Shown here: in pieces, positions 11,552 to 24,400 of the stretch | How the letters are laid out: each line of letters opens with the position of its first letter | Numbering within the stretch: the first letter of the stretch is position 1 | Source: Alviniconcha marisindica | Taxonomy: Eukaryota > Mollusca > Gastropoda > Provannidae | DNA length: 64,000 nt | NCBI GenBank assembly: GCA_018857735.1 | Contig: JABMCL010002025.1 | Span: forward strand, 320,001-384,000 | Direction of reading: 5' to 3' | Program-made: the position numbers and the translations under genes | Notes under the pieces: model-generated | Told to the model about the DNA's origin: nothing | Database searches by the model: none | Seen by the model: the letters and a program-made list of their open reading frames with translations, nothing else

Positions 11552-14500
11552 AAAACTCAACCAAAACAAGATCCTTTTTTTCTTCTCATTTTTCGTTTTT
11601 AACTGTTTATCTGTTGTGTAAGTGTTGTTTTGTCGCTTGACAAGGGGAATTTCTCTGAAAACTTTCATACTGTGTGTCTGTGTCAAAATAAATAAGCATT
11701 CATTTGAACTTTTTTGTGTTTGGAGGATCTTGTTTTACTTTTAGAATGCTAGCAGTCATTCTGTTTCAGATTTTTGTATATTTCATGGTTAAAATGAAGT
11801 AGATATAGTCACGCACACTGCCATATATTTCACGGTGAAAGAAGACAGTCACAAGCACACAGCTGTATATTTCATGGTTATAGAAGACACAGTCACACAC
11901 ACAGAGCTGTATATTTCATGGTTATAGAAGACAGTCACACACACACAGCTGTATTAGTGTATATTTCATGGTTAAAGAAGACACAGTCACACACACACAC
12001 AGCTGTATATTTCATGGTTAAAGCAGAGACAGTTACGTACACTGGTGTATATTTTGTGGTTACAATAGATACAGTCATGCCACTCATGCACACTGTAATC
12101 TTCACAGTCTTGCAGTTGAACAGCTGCAAAGAGCTGTCATTGCTGACAGTTGTACAGCTTGAAACATACTGTGATTGACTTAGCTGTTCCCATCATCTAC
12201 CTTTCTTTAATTTCTTTAATCCAATTGTTTTTTTCACTACTAATACACAGTATGTGTCAAGTTGTACAACTGTCAGTAATACCTTACTTTAAATAATAAA
12301 TATTTAAAGTAAAATGGACTCCATGTGAAAACCTAAGTTGGTGTTGAAATTTGAATAACTATTTCCACTTGCAGGACATCACTTGTTCAGTTAGCTCAGA
12401 TTCAAACACCCAGATACTAATGTGATAAGTGGCACTACTTTGAACACTAATGTAATAGTACTTTTAGTTTGTCACACCCAGAAGGCATCGTACATCAGGC
12501 AGTGAAGTTATTAATTATGCCCCTTCCAACAAAGTTTGGGCAGTAAATACAGGACTTCCACTAGGTGCAGGGTTCATGTATGTGTCTGGGCTTTGTCCAG
12601 AAGAGATCTTCTGTATCATTGGCAGGAGTTGCCACAAATATCTTTTTGTCGCGACAAAACATGCCTTTTGTTGCAACAAAAGGATGCTTGACTTTTGTCG
12701 TGACAAACATTTTTTGTCGTTGTGACAAATATTTGTCATGACAAACATAATTTTGGCACGACAAACTTTTTGTCATGACGGGCTTACTTTTGTCACGACA
12801 AACATGTTTTTTGTGACAAAACACGTCTTTTGTCACGGCAAAAGTATGCTTGTGATGACAAAAACAGTTTTGTCGCAACAAAATTCAGTTTGTCGCAACA
12901 ACAAAATTGTCACGACAAACGTAATTTTGTTGCGACAAAAGTTTTGTTGCGGCAAGCATACTTTTGCTGTGATAAAAGATGTGTTTTGTCGTGACCAAAA
13001 TGATACTTGTGGCAGCTCCTACCAGTGATACCTCTGTGCCATTCAACCTTCTGTAACCAAACTTGTCATGGCATACTGACAACAACAGTGACTTATGTGG
13101 GGGGTATTAATGCCGTTCAAGGCAACATACCTTGTGAGATTTTTGTACACCCAAGTAGGTGGGTAACATCTCTGAGTTGCTTCAGCTCTACTCACCTTAC
13201 TCTCTTTGCTCAGCCTTGGCTATTTCGGTGTTCCTAGGATGGGCAGGAGGACCCTTGGAGAGAGATCTGTCAATACATTGGACCTGTGATCTGGAACTCT
13301 CTTCCTCTCTCTCAGTCTCTGTCAGGCATTTCGTCTTCACTCTCTTCATTTAAGTCAGAGCTGAAAACCCACCTCGTCTCCTCTGCATGCTGATCTGTTG
13401 TTTTCAGTCTTCTCATTCCACCAACCTGTTGCCAGCAATGAGTGTAACTGTAGTGTGTATGTGTGGGTGTGTGTGGGTGTGTGTGTGATCAGATGAGTGT
13501 GTCCTTGTGTCCTGTAGGCTCTTATACGATGTGGCACAATAAATAATCTATTATTACTGTTGTTGTTGTTGTTGTTATAACTATATAAGACCCAGGCAGC
13601 TTGAACACTAGTGTCACTCTTCTCTTATCCAGATGTGGGTAAGGTGCAGCAGGCTGCAGACTCCAACAGTTCGCGCCAGCCCTACGTCCCATGCAAAGTG
13701 TGTGGCGACCGTGCCTCTGGCTACCACTATGGCGTCACGTCTTGCGAGGGATGCAAGGTGTGTAATTAACTGTTATTAGGTCGGTCTGTCAGGGTGTTTG
13801 GCTGTCTGAATGTTTCGGCTCTCCAATTGTCCAAGCTGTTGCACTTGCAGTGTCTGGTTAATATTTTTCTTGGACTTTGTTTGCGTCTGTCTGTCCGTTT
13901 CATTGTTTGTTGGCTCAGTGACTGACTGTGAGCTGTCTGTTTCTGTGTGTGCTGACTCGGTGACGGACCCTATGAGCTGTCTGTCTGTTTCAGTGTTTGT
14001 TGACTCGGTGGCTGACCCTTTGAGCTGTCTGTGTCTGTCTGTCTGTTTCAGCGTTCGTTGACTCTGTGACTGACCCTGTGAACTGTCTGTCTGTCAGTGT
14101 TTGTTGATTCAGTGACTGACCCAGTGAGCTGTCTGTGCTTGTCTGTTTCGGTGTTTGCTGACTCAGTGACTGACCCTGTGAGCTGTCTGTTTGTTTCAGT
14201 GTTTGTTGACTCAGTGACTGACCCTGTGAGCTGTCTGTGTCTGTTTCAGTGTTGACTCAGTGACGACCCTGTGATCTGTTGTCTGTCAGTGTTTGTTGAC
14301 TCAGTGACTGACCCTGTGAGCTGTCTGTCTGTTTCAGTGTTTGTTGACTCAGTGACGACCCTGTGAGCTGTCTGTCTGTTTCAGTGTTTGTTGACTCAGT
14401 GACGACCCTGTGAGCTGTCTGTCTGTTTCAGTGTTGACTTGACTCAGTGACGACCCTGTGAGCTGTGCTGTCTGTTTCGGTGTTTGCTGACTCAGTGACT

Positions 14501-17500
14501 GACCCTGTGAGCTGTCTGTTTGTGTCAGTGTTTGTTGACTCAGTGACTGACCCTGTGAACTGTCTGTCTGTTTCCGAGCGTGCTGACTCAGTGACAGACC
14601 CTGTGAACTATCTGTTTGTGTCACTGTCAGTGTTTGTTGACTCAGTGACTGACCCTGTGAGCTGTCTGTCTGTTTCAGTGTTTGTTGACTCAGTGACGAC
14701 CCTGTGAGCTGTCTGTCTGTTTCAGTGTTTGTTGACTCAGTGACGACCCTGTGAGCTGTCTGTCTGTTTCAGTGTTTGTTGACTCAGTGACTGACCCTGT
14801 GAGCTGTCTTGCACTGTTTCAGTGTAGTGTCTCAGTGATTGATTCCTGTGACTGTTCTGTGTTTCATGTTTGTTGATCTGTGAACTGACCCTGTAAGCTT
14901 ACTGCTGTCTCTTTGTGTTAGACAGTGACTGAAAAGTGAAGCTGTCTGCCTGTCTTCAGTGTGTTGACATCAGAAAAGGTTGACCCTGTGACTGCTTCAT
15001 GTCTGTTGGTTGTTGACACAGTAACTGAGTGTGAAGTATGTTCTGACTTGTGTTTAGAACATGGGAGTGATTTTCTTGGTTAAGACACAGAAAAGGTGAT
15101 AGTATGTTATGTTTGTCACATTGGTTGTGTTCATTGACACTGAAAGGACGTAAGTTTGTCTGTTAAGCAGAAAGAGGAGAGATGTTTGTCTTGGTTTAGA
15201 CACAGAAAAGTGAGAGATTGTTTGTCTTGGTTTAGACACAGAAAAGTGAGAGATCATTTGTCTTGGTTTAGACACAGAAAAGTGAGAGATCATTTGTCTT
15301 GGTTTAGACCAACAACAAAAAGAGCTAGATGTTTGACTTGGTTTACTACTGTTTAGGTGCAGAAAATGGATAGATGTCTCCAGTCTGATTATTCCTGTTA
15401 TTCCTGAATATCATAGAGTGTTTTGATGGTTTGAGACACCCTGGAACTACATGACAGTCTGTAAAGCGTAACTGTAACTGCCTGTGAACATGCGTTCATA
15501 CTGCTGTCTGGACAGTCTGTAAAGTGTAACTGTAACTGCCTGTGAACATGCCTTCATACAGCTGTCTGGACAGTCTGTAAAGCGTAACTGTAACTGCCTG
15601 TGAACATGCCTTCATACAGCTGTCTGGACAGTCTGTAAAGCGTAACTGTAACTGCCTGTGAACATGCCTTCATACAGCTGTCTGGACAGTGTAATGCGTA
15701 ACTGTAACTGCCTGTGAACATGCCTTCATACAGCTGTCTGGACAGTCTGTAAAGCGTAACTGTAACTGCCTGTGAACATGCCTTCATACAGCTGTCTGGA
15801 CAGTCTGTAAAGTGTAACTGTAACTGCCTGTGAACATGCCTTCATACAGCTGTCTGGACAGTCTGTAAAGTGTAACTGTAACTGCCTGTGAACATGCCTC
15901 ATACAGCTGTCTGGACAGTGTAATGCGTAACTGTAACTCACTGTGAACATGCCTTCATACAGCTGTCTGGACAGTCTGTAAAGCGTAACTGTAACTGCCT
16001 GTGAACATGCCTTCATACAGCTGTCTGGACAGTCTGTAAAGCGTAACTGTAACTGCCTGTGAACATGCCTTCATTCAGCTGTTGACAGTCTGTAATGCGT
16101 AACTGTAACTGCCTGTGAACATGCCTTCATACAGCTGTCTGGACAGTCTGTAAAGCGTAACTGTAACTGCCTGTGAACTTGCCCTCATACAGCTGTCTGG
16201 ACAGTCTGTAAAGCGTAACTGTAACTGCCTGTGAACATGCCCTCATACAGCTGTCTGGACAGTCTGTAAGCGTAACTGTAACTGCCTGTGAACTTGCCCT
16301 CATACAGCTGTCTGGACAGTCTGTAAAGCGTAACTGTAACTGCCTGTGAACATGCCCTCATACAGCTGTCTGGACAGTCTGTAAAGCGTAACTGTAACTG
16401 CCTGTGAACATGCCTTCATACAGCTGTCTGGACAGTCTGTAATGCGTAACTGTAACTGCCTGTGAACATGCCTTCATACAGCTGTCTGGACAGTCTGTAA
16501 TGCGTAACTGTAACTGCCTGTGAACATGCCTTCATACAGCTGTCTGGACAGTCTGTAAAGCGTAACTGTAACTGCCTGTGAACATGCCTTCATACAGCTG
16601 TTGACAGTCTGTAAAGTGTAACTGTAACTGCCTGTGAACATGCCTTCATACAGCTGTCTGGACAGTCTGTAAAGCATAACTGTAACTGCATGTGAACATG
16701 CCTTCATACAGCTGTCTGGACAGTGTAATGCGTAACTGTAACTGCCTGTGAACATGCCTTCATACAGCTGTCTGGACAGTCTGTAAAGCGTAACTGTAAC
16801 TGCCTGTGAACATGCCCTCATACAGTGTCTGGACAGTCTGTAAAGCGTAACTGTAACTGCCTGTGAACTGCCCTCATACAGCTGTCTGGACAGTCTGTAA
16901 AGCGTAACTGTAACTGCCTGTGAACATGCCCTCATACAGCTGTCTGGACAGTCTGTAAGCGTAACTGTAACTGCCTGTGAACATGCCCTCATACAGCTGT
17001 CTGGACAGTCTGTAAAGCGTAACTGTAACTGCCTGTGAACATGCCCTCATACATCTGTCTGGACAGTCTGTAAGGTGTAACTGTAACTGCCTGTGAACTT
17101 GCCCTCATACAGCTGTTGACAGTCTGTAAAGCGTAACTGTAACTGCCTGTGAACTTGCCCTCATACAGCTGTCTGTACAGTCTGTAAAGTGTAACTGTAA
17201 CTGCCTGTGAACATGCCTTCATAGAGCTGTTGACAGTCTGTAATTCCTAACTGTAACTGCCTGTGAACATGCCCTCATACAGCTGTCTGGACAGTCTGTA
17301 AAGCGTAACTGTAACCGCCTGTGAACATGCCCTCATACAGCTGTCTGGACAGTCTGTAAAGCGTAACTGTAACTGCCTGTGAACATGCCCTCATACAGCT
17401 GTCTGGACTTGTTCCTGTGCTGTACTTGGGAGCAGGGAGCAGATCAGATCACAGCAGGGTGTCAGCATTTAATTATAAACCTGTGGGAGCCTGTCAGGGT

Positions 17501-19975
17501 CTGTAATATATTTGTTACTCTGCCGCTGTCTGTTTGTCTCATTCTCGGTGTCCATAACCCTCTTTTTCAGTCCTTTTGTTTGTCGTTCTCGTTGGTGATC
17601 TTTATTTGTTTGTTTTTTGGTATTAAAATTCAGCGTTTGTCCACTGGTTTCATAAAATGTAGAATAATGTATATTATTAATAAATATGAATATTACAAGT
17701 AAAAGAAAAGGTTACAGGTATGGTTTTTTTTTGGTCAGGGCTTCTTTCGGCGGAGTATACAGAAGCAGATTGAATACCGCTGCTTGCGTGATGGTACATG
17801 CCAGGTTATACGTCTCAACCGCAACAGGTGTCAGTATTGCCGCTTCAAGAAGTGCTTGGCTGTTGGCATGTCCAGAGACTGTAAGTAACCCTTTTGTCCA
17901 TTAGAGATGGTGTGAAAAAGAAAAATGTTCGTTTCATTTTTGCAACTTAACCCCATCACTGCCCCAGCCTGTAAAATTTCCGATATGCAAGATGCGCAGG
18001 TGCGCCTGCAAACAGTATATTTACCAGTCCTATAACGTCTACTTTCATTGTTTTGCATTTTCATGATTATCCTTTCACATGCCAGTGCGAAAAACAAAAC
18101 GAAAAGGCTTAAGGGTTTGAAATTTCGCACTGTTATTGGTCATTTTCAAGTGACACCATGGCAGTGAAGGGGTTAAGGTGGGGACACTTTCCTTCCTCTG
18201 TTTGACACCTCTGCCATTTTCAGTTTTTGTCAGTAACGCCTGATGTGTGTATACATTTCTGCATGCATGCTCTTCCAAAGATTGATTTGGTCAAAAACGA
18301 ACTGCTCTCTTCAGGTGGCAGAGCGGACACGACTGATTGCATGATCATTGAAATGGGATTTATACGCATGGGGATTCGCAGGTAATGGCGGGATTCTGCT
18401 CCCAAGCTGCCAATGGTCTGCCGAATGACGCTTTAGGGTATATTTTAATGCTAACTCTGTTGTCATAACAACTAAACAAGTCATCACTGTTGGTGTTAAG
18501 CCAGTGTCTCCCCTAATTAAAACATATATATTACTTTTTTATTAGAGAGATTAAACCTCCAGACTTCGAGAACATCCGCACACTGGCACTGACAGTTGAG
18601 GTGATGCGGGTTCCATGGTGGTGAAGACGTTTCTGCGCAAGCCAGTGTGCATCACGTAGGCACGGACAGCACAGCTGGCAGAGCATCTGACTGAAAAGCC
18701 AGGCGCAGTCCTGATGCAAGCTTGAGTCTCTGGTGCAGCAAGGGATTGTTCTCCCAGTGCAGACTCTTTCAATCTTTCAGTGCCCGTGCAGCCCCAGCGT
18801 GCAGTCGCATGCATCAACGTCTGTGCGCACGTTAAAAGTCCCAAACATTGGCCGCCAAACCGTTGTTTGGACACATGAAAATACTGCACTCACTGATAGA
18901 AATGGGCAGTGCGCTCTTGTGGCTGCTGTGGCCCAGGTAAGACGACCCAAATCTGTGGCCCAGGTAAGACGACCCAAATCTGTGGCCCAGGTAAGACGAC
19001 CCAAATTTCCAGCAAAGGACGGCACTTTATTTAATGTTGTCTGCTGGAGCTGGCCGTATTGGCTTACCAGGTAAGGCGATGCAAATTTCCAGCAAGGGAC
19101 AGTAAAACATCCTGTATAACATTGGTAACAGCTGGCCGTATTGGCTCACCAGGTAAGGCGATGCAAATTTCCAGCAAGGGACAGTAAAACATCCTGTATA
19201 ACATTGCTAACAGCTGGCCGTATTGCCTCACCCAGATAAGGCGATCCAAATTTCCAGCAAGGGACAGTAGAGTATCCTATATATCATTGCTAACAGCTGG
19301 CCGTATTGCCTCACCCAGAGAAGGCAACCCAAATTTCCAGCAAGGGACAGTGCGGTACTCTATTTAACATTGTCTTCTAACCTAACAGCTGGCCATATTG
19401 CCTCACCCAGATAAATTGACCCAAATGTCCAGCAAAGGACAGTGCGGTACTCTATTCAACATTGTCTTCTAACAGCTGGCCATATTGCCTCACCCAGATA
19501 AATTGACCCAAATGTCCAGCAAGGGACAGTAAAGTACCTTATTTAATGTTGCCGGCTGACAGCTGTGCGATATGGCCGCGTCCCCAAGAGGTCAAAGAGC
19601 CAGGAGGACCAGAGTGTCAGCTCCACAGATTCCAGCCAGGAGCAGTCGGCACTGGAGTCACGGCAGCTGGCCATCTATGACGTCATTCTCAGCATATCAC
19701 AGGCCCATCATGCTCATTGCGCTGTCACTGATGACAAGATTAAGGGCATTCCTCGAAAAGCTGCCACTCTTGTAAGTAGCATTTGTGTGCGTGTGTGTGT
19801 GTGTGCATGCTTGTGTGTGTGTGTGTTAGAGAGAAAGAGAGAGAGAGAGAGAGAAAATGGGACACCAAGTAAGGTTATTTAAATAATTTACTGGTTGCTA
19901 ATGCCATGGCATTTGAGTTGGATCACAGGACATAATTGACACATTTTCAACTGCACACACAGAAACATGCACACA

Positions 19976-20006
<31 letters not shown>

Positions 20007-20071
20007 CACACAGAGTAAAGTACCTTATTTAATGTTGCCTGCTGACAGCTGTGCAATATGGCCGCGTCCCC

Positions 20072-20105
<34 letters not shown>

Positions 20106-20237
20106 GACACACACACACACACACACACATACACCACACACATACACACACACAAATTACCTTATTTAATGTTGCCTGCTGACAGCTGTGTGATATGGCC
20201 CACAGAACACACACACACACCACACACCACACTCACA

Positions 20238-20313
<76 letters not shown>

Positions 20314-21386
20314 ATTCTGATTATTTTCATCTCAGTGCGTAATCAAGAGCTTTCATACTTAGCCCAGTCACAACCTCATTTTTGTTTTACCAGTTCATGT
20401 CATTTTTGTAATTTACATGGCTCATTTTCAATGTTGTCAGAAAATCCAAAGTGACGGCAACTTCAGTGAGTACAATATCATATAAGATTCCCATTTTGGC
20501 TGAGTTTACTGAGCGCTTACACTCTTTATGTTGCGCTGGGCACTGGCATGAGTTACGCCCGTTGTGTTGCGTGGCAGCTTCAGATGAACAAGCTGCAGGT
20601 GCCACAGGGACGTTCCGTGTTCTCCCAAGAGGAGCTGGAAAGTCAGAAGATGCTGATGTGGCAGCAGCTGGCCACCCTCATCACCCCTAGCATTCACAGC
20701 GTCGTCGAGTTTTCAAAACGGGTACCCAGTGAGTATCTGTGTCCTGCTGTGTTTTACGCGTGTCCGGGTGTTGTTGTTCAGGTGACGTTGCGCGTTTCCT
20801 GGTTACTCCTTCTCGGAGTATTTCTGCCCCGACTAACATGAATACAGTACTCAGTTTCTGCTACAGTCGTGTGTGTGTGTGCGTGTGCATTTTGTGTGTA
20901 TGAGTGTGCTTGTATGAGTGCATGTGTGTTTGCATGTGTGTGTGCATGCGTGTGTGTGTGTGTTTCCATATAACTTATGTAAATTGTTTTGGTAGGACTG
21001 TGCTCTACGTGTGTAGAATATTGTATTTGGGTTAATGTGTAACGTGTGAGAGCTCATGAGCGCATGATAAATGTACATTATTATGTACATTATTATTATT
21101 ATTACGGTAGTGAAGCTGTTGCTGTGGGAATTAATGTACATTATGTAGAGTCAGTTGCAAGAGGTAAGTTCTTTTACTGTCAAGTTCAGACTTTGTTTAG
21201 TTGTTAAATACATCAGACTAATAATAATGGAAATTTGAAAGTGCTACCCCACGGTGAAAAACGCTTAACAAGCATAATATAACACACATAATGTACATCG
21301 AGATGGAAAATGTTATCAGCAATTTAACAAAACCTAACACATAATGTAGACATCAACAAGGGTCCAAGCATAACTATGTGCAAGGT

Positions 21387-21442
<56 letters not shown>

Positions 21443-24400
21443 CAAACTGATTGGGGTGAAGGACAGTGTTGCTACACATATATAATGCTACTACACATTC
21501 GTAGTACATAAATACACCAACTTGGTCCATTTTGTGAATGACAATTTTCATTTCTTTTTCCTCAGGTTTTTCTGACCTCAGTCAAGATGACCAGTTGATA
21601 TTAATCAAGACGGGTTTCTTTGAGATCTGGCTGACTCGGATGGCACGAATGTTCAATCGGAATGACAACGTCTTGCTGTTTGAGGATGGTAGTCTCATTG
21701 CCAGGGAGGAGTTGGATATAGTGTACAATGTAAGTAAAGAGGAGTTGGATATAGTGTACAGTGTAAGTAAAGAGGTGTTGGATATGGTGTACAGTGTACG
21801 GAAAGAGGAGTTGGATATAGTGTACAGTGTAAGTAAAGAGGGGTTGGATATGGTGTACAGTGTACGTAAAGAGGAGTTGGATATAGTGTACAGTGTAAGT
21901 AAAGAGGGGTTGGATATGGTGTACAGTGTACGTAAAGAGGAGTTGGATATAGTGTACAGTGTAAGTAAAGAGGAGTTGGATATGGTGTGCAATGTAAGAG
22001 TTGGATGTAGTGCTTGTAAGTAAGGATGAGTTGGATACAGTGTACAGTGTAAGTAACAAGGAGTTGGATATGGTGTACAATGAGTTGGATATAGTGTACA
22101 GTGTAAGTAATGAGGAGCTGGATATAGTGTACAATGTAAGTAACGAGGAGTTGGATGTAGTGTACAATATAAGGAGGAGTTGGATGTAGTGTACAATGTA
22201 AGTGAGGAGGAGTTGGATGTAGTGTACAATGTAAGTGAGGAGGAGTTGGATGTAGTGTACAATGTATAATAAGGAGTTGGATGTAGTGCACAGTGTAAGT
22301 AGTGTACAGTGTAACTGGATATGATGAGCTGGATATGATGTACAATGTAAGCAAGAACTTGGATGCAGTGTACTGTGTAAGCAGGGAGGAGTTGGATATT
22401 GTCTACATTGTAAGGAGGAGTTGGATGTAGTGTACAGTTTAAATGAGGAGGAGTTGGATATAAGGAGTTGGATGTGTTGTACAGTTTAAATGAGGAGGAG
22501 TTGGATGTAGTGTACAGTGTAAATGAGGAGGAGTTGGATATAAGTGTACAATGTAGTAAGAGGGAGTTGGATTAAGTGTACAATGGAAGTAAGGAGGAGT
22601 TGGATATAAGTGTACAATGGAAGTAAACAGGAGTTGGATATACGTGTACAATGGAACTGGAAGTAAGGAGGAGTTGGATATAAGTGTACAATGGAAGTAA
22701 GGAAAAGTTGGATATAAGTGTACAATGGAAGTAAGGTGGAGTTGGATATAAGTGTCCAATGGAAGTAAGGTGGAGTTGGATATAAGTGCACAAAGGAAGT
22801 AAAGAGGACAGTCTGATGAAGTCTGACAGTCTGTCTTTTCACAGTCTGATGCAAGTTGACTGTGTGTTTGCAGCCTGCTTATGTCTCTGTCTAGTTACAG
22901 TCTGATGCAGTCTGACTGTGTCTGTTTGTTTGCAGCTGGACTTCACCTCTGTGTGTATGTTAATCGTCTGATGCAGTGTGACTGTGTGTCTATATCTGTA
23001 TGTTAATGGTCTGATGCAGTGTGACTGTGTATCTGTATGTTAATGGTCTGATGCAGTGTGACTGTGTGTCTGTATCTGTATGTTAATGGGCTGATGCAGT
23101 GTGACTGTGTGTCTGTATCTGTATGTTAACAGTCTGATGCAGTGTGACTGGTGTCTGTATCTGTATGTTAATGGTCTGATGCAGTGTGACTGTGTGTCTG
23201 TATCTGTATGTAATGGTCTGATGCAATGTGACTGTGTGTCTGTATCTGTATGTTAAGGTCTGATGCAGTGTGACTGTGTCTGTATCTGTATGCTAACAGT
23301 CTGATGCAATGTGACTGTGTGTCTGTATCTGTATGTTAACAGTCTGATGCAGTGTGACTGTGTGTCTGTATCTGTTTACAGCCTGACTTTGTGATGACTG
23401 TGTGTCTGTATCTGTTTACAGCCTGACTTTGTGATGACTGTGTGTCTGTATCTGTTTACAGCCTGACTTTGTGATGATGTGTGTCTGTATCTGTTTACAG
23501 CCTGACTTTGTGATGACTGTGTGTCTGTATCTGTTTACAGCCTGACTTTGTGATGACTGTGTGTCTGTACCTGTTTACAGCCTGACTTTGTGATGACTGT
23601 GTGTCTGTACCTGTTTACAGCCTGACTTTGTGATGACTGTGTGTCTGTATCTGTTTACAGCCTGACTTTGTGACGACTGTGTGTCTGTATCTGTTTACAG
23701 CCTGACTTTGTGACGAGCATGTTTGAGCTGAGCTCCGGCTTCACCATGCTGAGTCTGAACGACACAGAGGTGGGACTCTTCACGGGCATCATTCTGGCCA
23801 CAAACGGTAAGCTCCTCTGCCTTCCTCCCTCTTGATTCAGGGTGAAAAAACAGACGCATCACCAAGTAAAATATTTTAGTGGGTTACTACGCCAGGCCAA
23901 TGTCAGCAGCCCTTATATGCCGCTTTTAACCAGAGCTTTTGGCCATTCTTAACCGGCGCTTTTGGCCATTCTTAACCAGCACGTTTGGCCATTCTTAACC
24001 AGCACCTTTGGTCTTCTTAACCAGCACCTTTGGCCGTTCTTAATATACCTTGAACTCCCTTGGTGAAGTAGCTTTGACCACTGCCACCTCTGAGGTTAAA
24101 ACTTTGACGTTTTTATTGCCCAGTTGGAGCAGCATTGGATGATTCCTGTCACAAGTGTCAAAGTAAAATAAGGGATGCGCTTCCATTGTGAAGTTGCCAA
24201 AGATTTGGGCGTAACTAGTCATCTGAAGTGACGACTAAAGACCATGTGCTCCTTCACCAGGCCATCGATACTGTATTAAGAGCAGCCATTTTAGCTTTAC
24301 CACAACATCTTTTGACATCATCGTGTCTGCTTACGTTTCAGACCGCCAGGCTCTGTCGGACCCTCAGGGTGTGGAACGCATTCAGGATCGCTTGATAGAG

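Noticed and set aside
15455..17408. CRISPR-like regular repeats
   Set aside because: Units are directly tandem with no unique spacers, and the DNA is eukaryotic.
21582..22354. Long minus-strand frames rich in Tyr, Thr and Ser
   Set aside because: Antisense reading of the exon 6 derived 33-base array.
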